DNA of 64,000 nucleotides, taken from Lachnospiraceae bacterium P6B14 (GTDB lineage Bacteria > Bacillota > Clostridia > Lachnospirales > Lachnospiraceae). Position 1 is the stretch's first letter, and every line of letters begins with the position of its first letter. This document shows positions 1-8,578 of this stretch, one piece after another. The position numbers and the translations under genes are program-made. Where the stretch lies: contig JHWZ01000001.1 in the NCBI GenBank assembly GCA_000687695.1, positions 62,001 through 126,000 of the forward strand, given 5' to 3'. The notes under the pieces were generated by a model. That model did no database searches. It was not told the origin of the DNA and worked only from the letters and a program-made list of their open reading frames with translations.

Positions 1-1
1 T

Positions 2-982
2 ATCGCGGACAGGCTTGGCGTATCATCGGGTACCGTATCAAAGGGCCTTAACGGGGCAAACGATATTTCGGAGTCGATGCGTGACAAGATCCTTGAAACC
101 GCTGTCGAGATGGGCTATACAAAAAAAAGCATTCACAGACAGGATATCCGGAAGCTCTGTATTTTTATCGAAAACATTGATTATTATCTCGAGGATGATT
201 TCGGCTATGACATCCTGCTCGGCTTCCGTCAGGCAGCCTTCAAGGAAAACTGGGATGTCGAAGTGATCCCCGTCAGTCATGATTTCCAGCTCAAACGTCC
301 ATATGACCCCTTCATGCTCGGGAGAAATATCTCGGGCGCTCTTCTCATAGGTTTCGAGCTTAACGACCCGTGGATGAAGGAACTCGAATCAACCAAGGTT
401 CCTACCGTTCTTTTTGATAACTACATTCGTGAGAACCCGATGTGTGGCTCGGTAGGAAGCGACTCTGAAGAAGGAATGGGTCTCGCTATCGATCACCTGG
501 TATCGCTGGGCCACCGAAAGATCGCATTTTTGAACGGTCCGATGGGTACCATGATCTCAGAGAGTCGTATGAATGCTTACAAGCACAATATGGAAAAGCA
601 CGATCTGGCTTACTCCAACCGTTTCATCGCCTACGAGCCATACTCTCTGGAGGCGGCATCCCGCCACGTACAGAAGTTCATAGATATCGGTGTGACTGCC
701 ATTCTCTGCGGCAACGATACTCTCGCCTTCGGTGCCATCAGGGAGGTTCAGCGTCTCGGCTTCAGCGTCCCCGACGATATAAGCATCATCGGCTACGACG
801 ACGTACCGGGCTGTGAGAAGACCACCCCGGCACTCACCTCTGTCCGTCAGGATCGAATCCAGCTGGGCAAGTGCTGCTACTACGTCCTCTACGCACTCGT
901 AAACGGCGTCTCATTGTCGCGAAATCTGTTACGAACGAGCCTCACTATCAGAGAGTCTACGGGACGGGTCAAAAAGAAGTAA
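2..982 (+). CDS. LacI-type transcriptional regulator (5' end cut by window)
   Basis: The open frame runs in from the left edge. The first visible residues (IADRLGVSSGTVSKGLNGA) are the recognition helix of a LacI-type helix-turn-helix, so only about the first ten residues are missing. The hinge region is followed by a periplasmic-binding-protein-like effector domain with the usual landmarks: LGHRKIAFLNGP around residue 170, a FGAIREVQRLG helix, and IGYDDVPGCEKTTPALTSVRQD near the C-terminus. Such proteins repress sugar-use operons and release DNA when a sugar binds. The ligand and target operon cannot be told because the upstream side is outside the window. The gene converges on the MATE gene across a long palindrome at 1002-1141. 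Confidence 0.93.
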   Translation: MADRLGVSSGTVSKGLNGANDISESMRDKILETAVEMGYTKKSIHRQDIRKLCIFIENIDYYLEDDFGYDILLGFRQAAFKENWDVEVIPVSHDFQLKRPYDPFMLGRNISGALLIGFELNDPWMKELESTKVPTVLFDNYIRENPMCGSVGSDSEEGMGLAIDHLVSLGHRKIAFLNGPMGTMISESRMNAYKHNMEKHDLAYSNRFIAYEPYSLEAASRHVQKFIDIGVTAILCGNDTLAFGAIREVQRLGFSVPDDISIIGYDDVPGCEKTTPALTSVRQDRIQLGKCCYYVLYALVNGVSLSRNLLRTSLTIRESTGRVKKK

Positions 983-1001
983 CGCAATACCATGACTAAA
1001 A

Positions 1002-1141
1002 AAAGCCATTTGGATGATATATCATTTCGAGGGATGTATATCATACGTCGTTGCGCAGCGTGGGTATTTTCCACGCGCACAACGTGACGTATGATAAAAA
1101 AGCGAAAGCGTGCCCTCGAAAATATATCAACAAATGGCTTT
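1002..1141. repeat. 140-nt nested imperfect palindrome between convergent genes
   Basis: Three nested stems are visible. The outer stem is AAAGCCATTTG (1002-1012) with CAAATGGCTTT (1131-1141). The middle stem pairs the stretch ending TTTCGAGGG at 1033 with CCCTCGAAA starting at 1113. The inner stem pairs TATCATACGTC near 1039-1049 with GACGTATGATA near 1086-1096, closing on a GC-rich tip (GCGTGGG...CCACGC). It lies between the stop codons of the LacI-type gene and the MATE gene and could end both transcripts, but it is far longer than a plain terminator. Confidence 0.75.
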
Positions 1142-1162
1142 ATTTTATCTATAATTATTAAC

Positions 1163-2623
1163 TTATAGTGTCTTAACCGTTTCCCTGTAGAGCTTTCGAA
1201 AGAAGAAGCTCGACAAGATCAGTGACGCGAGCTCGGCGATCGGGAACGCCCACCATATGGCATTCACGTCACCCGTGAGCGACAGAAGCCACGCGGCCGG
1301 GATGAGCACGACAAGCTGACGTCCTATAGAAACAAACAACGAATACATACTCTTTGCAAAAGCCTGGAATATCGATCCCATCGTGATACATATTCCCGCT
1401 ATACAGAACGATGTACTGATGATACGAAGCGACGGAATACCCATGCCGATCATGAAATCCTGAGCGTCGAACATTCTAAGGAGCGCTTCGGGGAAGATCT
1501 GGAACAGAGCCGTCCCGACTGCCATGATCCCGAAAGCAAGTATCATCGAGAATTTCAATGCACTTTTAATTCTATCTTTTCTTCTGGCTCCATAATTGTA
1601 CGCCAACACAGGTATCAATCCATTGTTCAGACCGAATACCGGCATAAAGAAGAAGCTTTGCAGCTTGAAGTATACCCCGAACACAGCCTGCGCCGTATCC
1701 GAGAACGCTCCGAGGAGTTTGTTCATCGCAAAGGTCATCACGGATCCGATACTCATCATGAGGATCGACGGAACTCCGACCACATATATCTGACGTATTG
1801 CCGCACTGTGTGGGGTGAATATTCCCTTCCATGAAAGACTTATATCCTTATTGAACTTCAGATTGCAGAATATCCCTACGCAGGTAGCCACGCTCTGTCC
1901 GAGGATCGTAGCATAAGCTGCGCCTGCCACACCAAGCTTCGGAAATCCGAACATACCGAATATCAGGATAGGATCAAAGATTATATTGATGACGGCACCC
2001 GTGATCTGAGAAAACATGGATGCGAGTGTCCGTCCTGTAGACTGCAGAAGTCTCTCCATCGTAACCTGCAAAAACAAAGGCATTGCCAAACAGCTCACGA
2101 TGCCGAGATATGTCTCGCCGTAGGATATGACCGTGGGGTCATCCGTCTGAGACATGATAAACGGTGCCGAGCCGAACCATCCTATCAGGAAAAATAACAC
2201 GCCGCTGATCAGTATCACAAGGATACCGTTATTTGCGGCGTTGTTCGCTTTGTCGAAACGTTTTTCACCCAGCGAACGTGACAAAAGAGCATTGATACCG
2301 ACACCTGTCCCCGCTGCCACGGAGATCATAAAGTTCTGCATCGGAAAAGCCAGCGTGACTGCTGTCAGCGCCTTCTCTTCGATCTGGGCTACAAAAACCG
2401 AATCTACAATATTATACAGAGCCTGCACGAGCATGGAGATCATCATCGGAAGTGACATAGAGATGATGAGTCTGCGTACCGGCAGTACCCCCATTTTATT
2501 CTCTTCTCTGGCTTCGGGCTTGGATTCCGCTCCGTAAAGAGCCTCCTCCTCGCTGTCCTCAAGAAGGATATCAACTATCTGCTGTTCTTCGATGTCATCG
2601 ACATCTTTTTCTCTGTTAACCAT
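1163..2623 (-). CDS. MATE family efflux transporter
   Basis: This 486-residue protein has the length and layout of a MATE (multidrug and toxin extrusion) exporter: a charged cytoplasmic N-terminus of about 50 residues, then twelve hydrophobic segments in two similar halves. Family-like stretches include SLPMMISMLVQALYNIVDSVFV at the first helix (shortened motif PMMISMLVQALYN) and GINALLSRSLGEKRFDKA in the second. Members expel drugs or metabolites in exchange for Na+ or H+. The substrate here is unknown. The ATG at 2623 has an AAGGAG about 12 bases upstream, a rather long spacing. It is the last gene of a minus-strand series after yvyF, 71 bases downstream of it. Confidence 0.9.
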   Translation of the reverse strand: MVNREKDVDDIEEQQIVDILLEDSEEEALYGAESKPEAREENKMGVLPVRRLIISMSLPMMISMLVQALYNIVDSVFVAQIEEKALTAVTLAFPMQNFMISVAAGTGVGINALLSRSLGEKRFDKANNAANNGILVILISGVLFFLIGWFGSAPFIMSQTDDPTVISYGETYLGIVSCLAMPLFLQVTMERLLQSTGRTLASMFSQITGAVINIIFDPILIFGMFGFPKLGVAGAAYATILGQSVATCVGIFCNLKFNKDISLSWKGIFTPHSAAIRQIYVVGVPSILMMSIGSVMTFAMNKLLGAFSDTAQAVFGVYFKLQSFFFMPVFGLNNGLIPVLAYNYGARRKDRIKSALKFSMILAFGIMAVGTALFQIFPEALLRMFDAQDFMIGMGIPSLRIISTSFCIAGICITMGSIFQAFAKSMYSLFVSIGRQLVVLIPAAWLLSLTGDVNAIWWAFPIAELASLILSSFFFRKLYRETVKTL

Positions 2624-2694
2624 GGTTCTTTCTATCTCCTTAACAAGGACGTCCGTCTAACGACCTGCGAAACAGATAAGAACCATATGGGATC

Positions 2695-3105
2695 TCACCC
2701 GAGGAATCGCATCTTGTCGCTCTCCGGCGCCTTTTTCTTCGGTGCCTCCTGTTTTGCAGGCTTATTGATACCTGCTGCTTCCTCAAGACCGCGCTGCATA
2801 CCATTTTTACAGCTCTCGCAGTAGCGTCCGGATTTGATCGGCGTTCCGCATCGCTCACAAGGGATTCCTATCGGAGAATCCGCGGAGAACACGAGTCTGT
2901 CCTCTCTGACCCATCGCTGGATCTGTTTGGGGCTGACCTCACACTCCTTGGAGAGAGTACGCATGTCGATGTTCGGATGCTCACGAACATACTGCTTGAC
3001 CTCCATGAACTTCTCCTCAAGCGCCTTGTTGCATTGCTGGCATACGCGTGGTCCTGAAACATGATTAAATAATTTACCACACTTTACGCAACTAATCAAC
3101 TCCAT
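2695..3105 (-). CDS. yvyF: YvyF-like flagellar operon protein
   Basis: The 136-residue protein starts with a zinc ribbon (CVKCGKLFNHVSGPRVCQQC, residues 6-25), carries a helix-turn-helix-like segment (MRTLSKECEVSPKQIQRWVRED) and has a second zinc ribbon (CERCGTPIKSGRYCESC). This is the layout of the YvyF/TIGR03826 family, found in the comF-yvyF-flgM operon of Bacillus, where it affects flagellar gene expression. The start has a strong GGAGG. comFC lies 37 bases upstream in the same direction, matching the Bacillus order, but flgM does not follow: the next gene is a MATE exporter. Confidence 0.88.
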   Translation of the reverse strand: MELISCVKCGKLFNHVSGPRVCQQCNKALEEKFMEVKQYVREHPNIDMRTLSKECEVSPKQIQRWVREDRLVFSADSPIGIPCERCGTPIKSGRYCESCKNGMQRGLEEAAGINKPAKQEAPKKKAPESDKMRFLG

Positions 3106-3142
3106 TTTTCATTCCTCCTGTCATTTTTTGAAAACAACGCCC

Positions 3143-3850
3143 TCAGGCTTCACTTCCTATGCATATGCAGACCGCGTAAACGGCCTTCGCTCCGGCTTTC
3201 TTCAGAAGGCCCGCACAGGCCTCCAGCGTCGCGCCGGTAGTATATATATCATCGACCAGCACTATAGACTCGTGCACCTCCGGTCGAAAGATCTCATTAT
3301 CAACCTCAAACGCCTGACGCAGATTCTCACGTCTCTTTACTGCATTAAGGTTTTTCTGCGGGCTGGTATAACGCGTCCTCTTGAGCAGATCTACGGTCGG
3401 CAGCCCCACTCGCAGCCCAAGCTCCGTAGCTACGAGCTCAGCCTGATTGTACCCGCGGAAACGAAGTCTCCGCTTGTGGATGGGTATCGGCACAAGCACG
3501 TCTGCATGCCACCGTCTGATCCTGCCGTAAAAATGTCGGCACAGCTCGTCGGCATAGAATCCGGCATCGCCGTAGCACCCTTCGTATTTGAGATCGAACA
3601 TCGCCTTTTTCGTATCCTCACGATAGACAAAAAGTGCGACCGAGCTGTCGAGGCCCGGGTGATCTCTGAGCTTACAATCCGTACATAACTCATCTGTCCC
3701 ACGCAGGATGGGCTTACCGCACCTTTTGCACACGGGCTCGGTGACGTACGGAAGTTTTCTTATGCAGTCATCACAGGCTCTGATACCGTCGCCCATGACT
3801 TTTCCGCAAAACATACATTTAGATGGAAACATGACATCTGAAACTCGCAT
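3143..3850 (-). CDS. comFC: ComF family phosphoribosyltransferase-like protein
   Basis: The N-terminal double zinc motif (CMFCGKVMGDGIRACDDC, then CKRCGKPILRGTDELCTDC) is typical of ComFC. The C-terminal half has a phosphoribosyltransferase fold with the PRPP loop IVLVDDIYTTGATLEAC around residue 200. ComFC proteins support DNA uptake during transformation and related recombination steps. The ATG at 3850 (MRVSDVMFP) is preferred, preceded by AAAGAGAG. A GTG at 3877 would add nine residues without a clear ribosome site. The gene sits between recD2 and yvyF, all on the minus strand, so recombination and competence-type genes are grouped with flagellar ones. Confidence 0.9.
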   Translation of the reverse strand: MRVSDVMFPSKCMFCGKVMGDGIRACDDCIRKLPYVTEPVCKRCGKPILRGTDELCTDCKLRDHPGLDSSVALFVYREDTKKAMFDLKYEGCYGDAGFYADELCRHFYGRIRRWHADVLVPIPIHKRRLRFRGYNQAELVATELGLRVGLPTVDLLKRTRYTSPQKNLNAVKRRENLRQAFEVDNEIFRPEVHESIVLVDDIYTTGATLEACAGLLKKAGAKAVYAVCICIGSEA

Positions 3851-3951
3851 ATGAACTCTCTTTCCGAATCCATACACTCACATGTCAATGCATACCACAT
3901 ATATTGTATCACAAAGTTGCCGATACGTAAATATAGTTTTTCTTTTTTTTG

Positions 3952-6183
3952 CTATTTTTTCAGTTCCCCGATACGAAGTCCGAGTGTCGAATACCTCTTT
4001 CTCTCGGATTCATTGGCGATCATCCTTAATACCGTATCCCTTCTGCCTATGATCATCACGCAGCGCGTGGCACGCGTAACGGCGGTATAGAGGATGTTTC
4101 TGGTCATGAGCGGCGCCGGTCCTCCGAGTAACGGAAGTATGACGGCCGGGTACTCACTTCCCTGTGATTTGTGAATGGTAACGGCATAAGCCAGCTCCAG
4201 ATCCGATAGGTCCCCGGTCCCGTATATGACGTGTCTCTCTCCGTCAAAGCATACCGAAACCTCATTAAGCTCCGCGTCGATACTCTCTATCACACCGATA
4301 TCACCGTTAAATACTCCGGTCCCCTCCTCGATCACCATGTCCTTGTAACCGAGTATACGATACTCCATGCGATAATTATTCTTCATCTGCATGACCTTGT
4401 CGCCCTCGCGGAATATGGTATCATGCAGAGTCAGTTCCTTTTTTTTCGGAGACGGAGGATTGAGATACTGCTGGAGGATCTGATTGCACCTGATCACGCC
4501 CGTCTCGCCCTTTTTCATGGGCGTCAGAACCTGTATATCCATGGGCTTGCAGCCCGCATAGTCGGCCATCTTTCCCTGTCCGAAGCTCATACGCATGATC
4601 CCGAGTGCCTCGTTCGCATCCTCACACGCTGCAAAGAAAAAGTCTCCGGTGGGCTTGTTCTCGAGCTCCAGCATATCACCCGCGAGGATCCTGTGCGCAT
4701 TCATGACGATATCCGATTCCATCGCCTGGCGGAAGATCTTGGTAAGTCTCACCACGGAAAAATACCCCGACGCTATGATATCCTTGAGTACGTTTCCGGG
4801 ACCCACGCTCGGCAGCTGGTCCACATCTCCCACGAGCACCAGTCTCGTTGATACCGGAATCGCCTTCAGCAGGCTGTGGAAAAGATAGATATCGACCATC
4901 GACATCTCATCAACGATAATAACGTCGGCCTCTAAAGGCTCCTCCTCATTTCTTCCGAACCTGCCTCCGCCGTCGTAACGGTCATCCGCACCCGGTGCGC
5001 CGCTGTACTCCAAAAGCCTGTGTATGGTCTGGGCCGGATAGCCCGTGGCCTCCTCCATCCTTTTTGCCGCACGCCCTGTCGGAGCAGCCAAAAGTATATG
5101 GTAGTTTTCACTTTTCATGACCTTGATCAGGGTATTGATTGTCGTGGTCTTGCCTGTTCCGGGACCTCCGGTGATAACCGTCACTCCCCTTTTCATGGCC
5201 TCCTTTACGGCATGAATCTGTGTTTCATCAAGATTTATTTTTTCTCGTTTTTCTATTCTTCTTATGGCAGCATCGTATGTCTCATCGTCATCACCGAGAT
5301 CAACATTCAGATCAAGGAGCATACGCGCGCTGTTGAGCTCCGAGTAATACATCACGGGAAGGTAGACATTTCTCTCCGCTTTGTCTCCGCTGAGAATAAC
5401 AGCCTTATCAACCGCCATTACAGCCAGCACGTCGAGCACCAGCTCCTCATCCACTCCGAGCTGCTCCACTCCCAACGGGATGAGCTCTCTCTCGGGCAGG
5501 TAGGTGTGTCCCTCTCCGCCGGCCTGATTAAGCAGGTACAGAAGACCGGCCCTCACTCTGGCAGGGGAATGCTTATCAAAGCCCGCCCTGGATGCAATCT
5601 CATCGGCTTTTTTGAATCCGATCCCGTCGATGTCCTCCGCGAGCCTGTACGGATTCTGCTCGATGATCTCCTCCATCATATCGCCATAGTACTGATATAT
5701 CTTTATCGCCTGCGTGTTCGGTATGGAGTATTTTTGCAAAAAAATGATCGCGCGGCGCATACCTCTTTGCTCCGCGAAGCTCTCTGCGATGTCCCTCGCC
5801 TTTTTCTCCGATATGCCTTTCACGGACGCAAGCTCCTCGGGGCGTTTTTCCATGACCTCGAAGGTACGGTCTCCGAACTTGTCCACGATCCTTTTTGCAA
5901 GACCGCCCCTGATGCCCTTTACCGCACCCGAAGAAAGATAGCGGAGTATCGCTATCTCATTGTCAGGCTCGGTGATATCGTATGTTGAGACCTTGAGCTG
6001 TTCACCGTAGACACCATGAAAGCTCATCTCGCCCGTCACCACGACATATTCACCTTCCCCAATAAAAGGAAAATTGCCGACACAGGTCGTTTCTTCCCCG
6101 TCGGCACCCTCCAGGTAAAACACCGTATATCCGTTTTCATCATTTCTGTAAACGATATGCGTGATGTAGCCTTTGATCTCCAT
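3952..6183 (-). CDS. recD2: RecD2/TraA-type ATP-dependent DNA helicase
   Basis: The 743-residue protein shows the RecD2 order: an N-terminal OB-like region, helix-hairpin-helix segments (LASVKGISEKKARDIAE, EDIDGIGFKKADEIA), then a superfamily 1 motor. Walker A is GGPGTGKTTT at about residue 340, motif II is VIIVDEMSMVD, and the C-terminal part contains AYAVTIHKSQGSEYP. RecD2 is a 5'-3' helicase acting in repair independently of RecBC. The ATG at 6183 (MEIKGYI) has AGAGGA at good spacing; the ATG seven codons upstream has none. A terminator at 6209-6241 isolates it from the flagellar operon upstream. Confidence 0.95.
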   Translation of the reverse strand: MEIKGYITHIVYRNDENGYTVFYLEGADGEETTCVGNFPFIGEGEYVVVTGEMSFHGVYGEQLKVSTYDITEPDNEIAILRYLSSGAVKGIRGGLAKRIVDKFGDRTFEVMEKRPEELASVKGISEKKARDIAESFAEQRGMRRAIIFLQKYSIPNTQAIKIYQYYGDMMEEIIEQNPYRLAEDIDGIGFKKADEIASRAGFDKHSPARVRAGLLYLLNQAGGEGHTYLPERELIPLGVEQLGVDEELVLDVLAVMAVDKAVILSGDKAERNVYLPVMYYSELNSARMLLDLNVDLGDDDETYDAAIRRIEKREKINLDETQIHAVKEAMKRGVTVITGGPGTGKTTTINTLIKVMKSENYHILLAAPTGRAAKRMEEATGYPAQTIHRLLEYSGAPGADDRYDGGGRFGRNEEEPLEADVIIVDEMSMVDIYLFHSLLKAIPVSTRLVLVGDVDQLPSVGPGNVLKDIIASGYFSVVRLTKIFRQAMESDIVMNAHRILAGDMLELENKPTGDFFFAACEDANEALGIMRMSFGQGKMADYAGCKPMDIQVLTPMKKGETGVIRCNQILQQYLNPPSPKKKELTLHDTIFREGDKVMQMKNNYRMEYRILGYKDMVIEEGTGVFNGDIGVIESIDAELNEVSVCFDGERHVIYGTGDLSDLELAYAVTIHKSQGSEYPAVILPLLGGPAPLMTRNILYTAVTRATRCVMIIGRRDTVLRMIANESERKRYSTLGLRIGELKK

Positions 6184-6208
6184 GCTTTCCTCTTTCTCTC
6201 CCATTTAC

Positions 6209-6241
6209 AAAAAGTGCCCGACCTTAAAAATGGTCAGGCAC
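6209..6241 (-). terminator. Rho-independent terminator of the flagellar rod operon
   Basis: On the minus strand GTGCCTGACC and GGTCGGGCAC form a 10-bp stem with one wobble around an eight-base loop, followed by TTTTTG. It stands just after the stop of the FlgJ-like gene and before recD2. Confidence 0.88.
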
Positions 6242-6255
6242 CGATCTTTCAATTA

Positions 6256-6822
6256 TTACTCACCACTGCTTAATAGTGAGCTTGCGAGCGACGACTCCGT
6301 TGCGAGCGCCGCCATCTCTGCCTGCTGCTTCGGCGTCATGGACTTGATGTCGTCTGCGGACACTCCTGTCAGCGCGCTGGCGAGTGTCGCTGCAGCGCTG
6401 TCATTCTGCTCCTGAGCAGTCTTTGCTGCCTGCTCAGCCGTAGTCGTGTCGGCACTGATACCAAGCTTCTGATTTGTGATGTTCTGGTAGAGCTGCTCGG
6501 CGATGCCGAGTCCCTTGCCCGAACTCATCATGCTCTTTGCGATCTCCTGATAATAGTTATCCTCGAACATCTCTACGTACTGATGCGAGGTCTGGTCATC
6601 CTCTTCGTTGTCCGAAAGGAGTTTCGCGCTCTCGCTCATTCTTTTAAAGATCTGCTCAAGCATATATGCCTCAAAGTCTTTACAGGCCTGAAGTGTATCC
6701 TCATCGTTGGACGCGTTCTCGATCTGCGAGCTGAGACGGTTCGCAGCCTGTATCTGAGCATTGTTATAAACACTTGCGGTATTTGTATAAGCCGCCATGG
6801 TTGGATCAAGTGTAATAGCCAT
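6256..6822 (-). CDS. flgJ: Flagellar rod-binding protein, FlgJ N-terminal type
   Basis: The 188-residue protein carries the rod-binding domain (Rod-binding/FlgJ-N) in its middle: CKDFEAYMLEQIFKRMSESA and YQEIAKSMMSSGKGLGIAEQLYQNI (quoted in part). There is no muramidase domain, as usual for Gram-positive FlgJ-like proteins, so it probably acts as a rod assembly scaffold or cap only. The C-terminal 60 residues are low-complexity and Ala/Ser/Gln-rich. It follows flhP by 14 bases and has an AGGAGG ribosome site, so the three genes form one operon. Confidence 0.88.
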   Translation of the reverse strand: MAITLDPTMAAYTNTASVYNNAQIQAANRLSSQIENASNDEDTLQACKDFEAYMLEQIFKRMSESAKLLSDNEEDDQTSHQYVEMFEDNYYQEIAKSMMSSGKGLGIAEQLYQNITNQKLGISADTTTAEQAAKTAQEQNDSAAATLASALTGVSADDIKSMTPKQQAEMAALATESSLASSLLSSGE

Positions 6823-6836
6823 ACGCGCCTCCTAAT

Positions 6837-7649
6837 TTATGATCGTAAATTATTCGCCTGCTGGAGCATCTCGTCCGATGCCGTGATCGCTTTCGCGTTC
6901 ATTTCGTATGCACGCTGGGTGATGATCATGTTTACCATCTCGTCAGCCGCATTTACGTTACTCATTTCGAGATATCCACTCTTTATCTTGGATCCGAGCG
7001 CATATGCCGTCCATGAAGTCGGCTCGCCGGATGCGTCACTCTGTGCATAATTTGAACCTGCTATCTTCTCAAGTCCACCCGGATTCGGGAAGGTGGTGAG
7101 TCCGATCTGCATTCCGAGGTCATAGCGGTTTCCTTCATCATTCACATATGAAAGCTTTCCGTCCATATCCACCTGGATGAGGTCCGTACGGTAACCCTCC
7201 TCAAGATGGATGATATTTCCAGCCGTATCGAGAACCGGGTTTCCCTCGCTATCCGTCAGTGTGGTACCACCGTCCGTATCGATAGCCATGATAAAATGTC
7301 CGTTTCTCGTATATGCCGTGCTTCCGTCAGCGAGACGTACACTGAAAAATCCCTCGCCCTGGATCGCGTAGTCGAACTCTCCGTGCGACTCTCCAAATGC
7401 TCCCTGATGGAAATCCGAGGAGATGGAACCTACTCTGGTTCCGAGTCCTACCTGCGCTCCGATCGGCTTCGGCTCGCCTGTTGATGTGGTTGACTTTCTC
7501 TGCAGATTCTGATAGATCAGAGACTTGAAGTTCGTCGTCTGAGTTTTGTATCCTGTTGTATTGATGTTTGACAGGTTATTAGCCGTGACATCGAGCGCTG
7601 TCTGCTGCCCGATCATACCGCTCGCCGCTGTCCAAAGTGATCTCATCAT
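6837..7649 (-). CDS. flhP: Flagellar hook-basal body protein, FlgG/FlhP type
   Basis: The 270-residue protein has both signature ends of rod/hook proteins. The N-terminal helix is MRSLWTAASGMIGQQTALDVTANNLSNINT, with the ANNLSN motif, and the C-terminal helix is SNVNAADEMVNMIITQRAYEMNAKAI followed by a Leu/Gln-rich tail. The centre contains GEGFFSVRLADGSTAYTRNGHF, as in FlgG. With the paralogue just upstream and mreB beyond it, the order equals mbl-flhO-flhP of Bacillus. It builds the distal rod. The start is the ATGATG at 7649 after AGGGAGGA. Confidence 0.93.
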   Translation of the reverse strand: MMRSLWTAASGMIGQQTALDVTANNLSNINTTGYKTQTTNFKSLIYQNLQRKSTTSTGEPKPIGAQVGLGTRVGSISSDFHQGAFGESHGEFDYAIQGEGFFSVRLADGSTAYTRNGHFIMAIDTDGGTTLTDSEGNPVLDTAGNIIHLEEGYRTDLIQVDMDGKLSYVNDEGNRYDLGMQIGLTTFPNPGGLEKIAGSNYAQSDASGEPTSWTAYALGSKIKSGYLEMSNVNAADEMVNMIITQRAYEMNAKAITASDEMLQQANNLRS

Positions 7650-7667
7650 AGGCTTATCCTCCCTTTA

Positions 7668-8444
7668 TTACTGTACGCGTCCTATCTCGTTTGCCGCGTT
7701 CTGCAGCATACTGTCGTATGAACGAATCACCTTCTGATTTGCTTCATAAGCACGTGTCACGGTGATCATGTCGACCATCTCCTTGACTACGTTTACGTTT
7801 GACTGCTCTGTATATCCCTGGATCACGGTCGCTGTCGCATTTATCATCGTAGCGCCGTCTACAGGCTCGAAAAGCGTGTTTCCGTATTTTTTCAAATAAT
7901 CATAGTTTTCAAAGTCCACAACCTGCAGAGTATCTATCGTCTCACCGTCAGCGATGATCACGCCCTGCTCGGTGATCGATACCTTTTTCGCGTCGGTCGG
8001 ACAATATATATCTCCGCTCTTACCCTGAACGGCGTTTCCGTCTGCGTCGACCAAAAGGCCTTCCTTAGTCAGAGTAAAACGACCGTCTCTGGTGTACCTG
8101 GTGTGAGTTTCACCATTTGCGGTGACGACCTTCACTGTGAAAAAGCCCTTTCCCGAAAGAGCGCAGTCGTACGTGCCACCCGTCTGGCGTATCGAGCCCT
8201 GCGCGTGGTCCGTATGAGTCTCACCGATCTTCACTCCCAGTGAGAGATGACCGATTGCTTCATTATGATATGCTTGGGATCCGTCCCTGATTTTGAGATC
8301 GAGTACCTGATCGAACGCCTGAGAAGTAGACTTATCAAGTTTAAACCCGACGGTTGTTGCATTGGCCATGTTGTTTGATAACACGTCCATGCGTTTCTGC
8401 TCGTTGACCATCCCTGTCCACGCAGTGTAGAGTCCTCGCAGCAT
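7668..8444 (-). CDS. flhO: Flagellar hook-basal body protein, FlgF/FlhO type
   Basis: This 258-residue paralogue of the next gene begins MLRGLYTAWTGMVNEQKRMD and has the motif LSNNMANATTVGFK. It ends with SNVNVVKEMVDMITVTRAYEANQKVIRSYDSML (quoted in part as VKEMVDMITVTRAYEANQKV), the coiled-coil end that packs into the rod. It is the first gene of the rod operon, with CGGAGG nine bases before the ATG, 18 bases ahead of flhP. A terminator at 8496-8530 separates it from mreB, so it needs its own promoter, which I could not identify with confidence. Confidence 0.92.
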   Translation of the reverse strand: MLRGLYTAWTGMVNEQKRMDVLSNNMANATTVGFKLDKSTSQAFDQVLDLKIRDGSQAYHNEAIGHLSLGVKIGETHTDHAQGSIRQTGGTYDCALSGKGFFTVKVVTANGETHTRYTRDGRFTLTKEGLLVDADGNAVQGKSGDIYCPTDAKKVSITEQGVIIADGETIDTLQVVDFENYDYLKKYGNTLFEPVDGATMINATATVIQGYTEQSNVNVVKEMVDMITVTRAYEANQKVIRSYDSMLQNAANEIGRVQ

Positions 8445-8495
8445 CCGTTTTCCTCCGATTAAAAATATAGAATACGGTTATTCTCTAATATTATC

Positions 8496-8530
8496 GGACA
8501 AAAAGGGGGATCATATAACCCCCCTTTTGA
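8496..8530 (-). terminator. Terminator between mreB and the rod operon
   Basis: On the minus strand CAAAAGGGGG and CCCCCTTTTTG form a G/C-rich stem around an AT-rich loop, and the right arm runs into a T tract. It follows the mreB stop codon by about 50 bases. Confidence 0.85.
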
Positions 8531-8578
8531 TTTTTGTTTGATTTTTTATGCTGCGACGCCTCGTGGCGCGCGGCAAAA

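Noticed and set aside
5020-5988. Long plus-strand reading frame opposite recD2
   Set aside because: It lies wholly antisense to a clear helicase gene, has no recognisable domain and no ribosome site.
8445-8500. Sigma-D (flagellar) promoter before flhO
   Set aside because: GTCCGATAA on the minus strand resembles the -10 box, but no TAAA is found 14-16 bases upstream and the site overlaps the mreB terminator.
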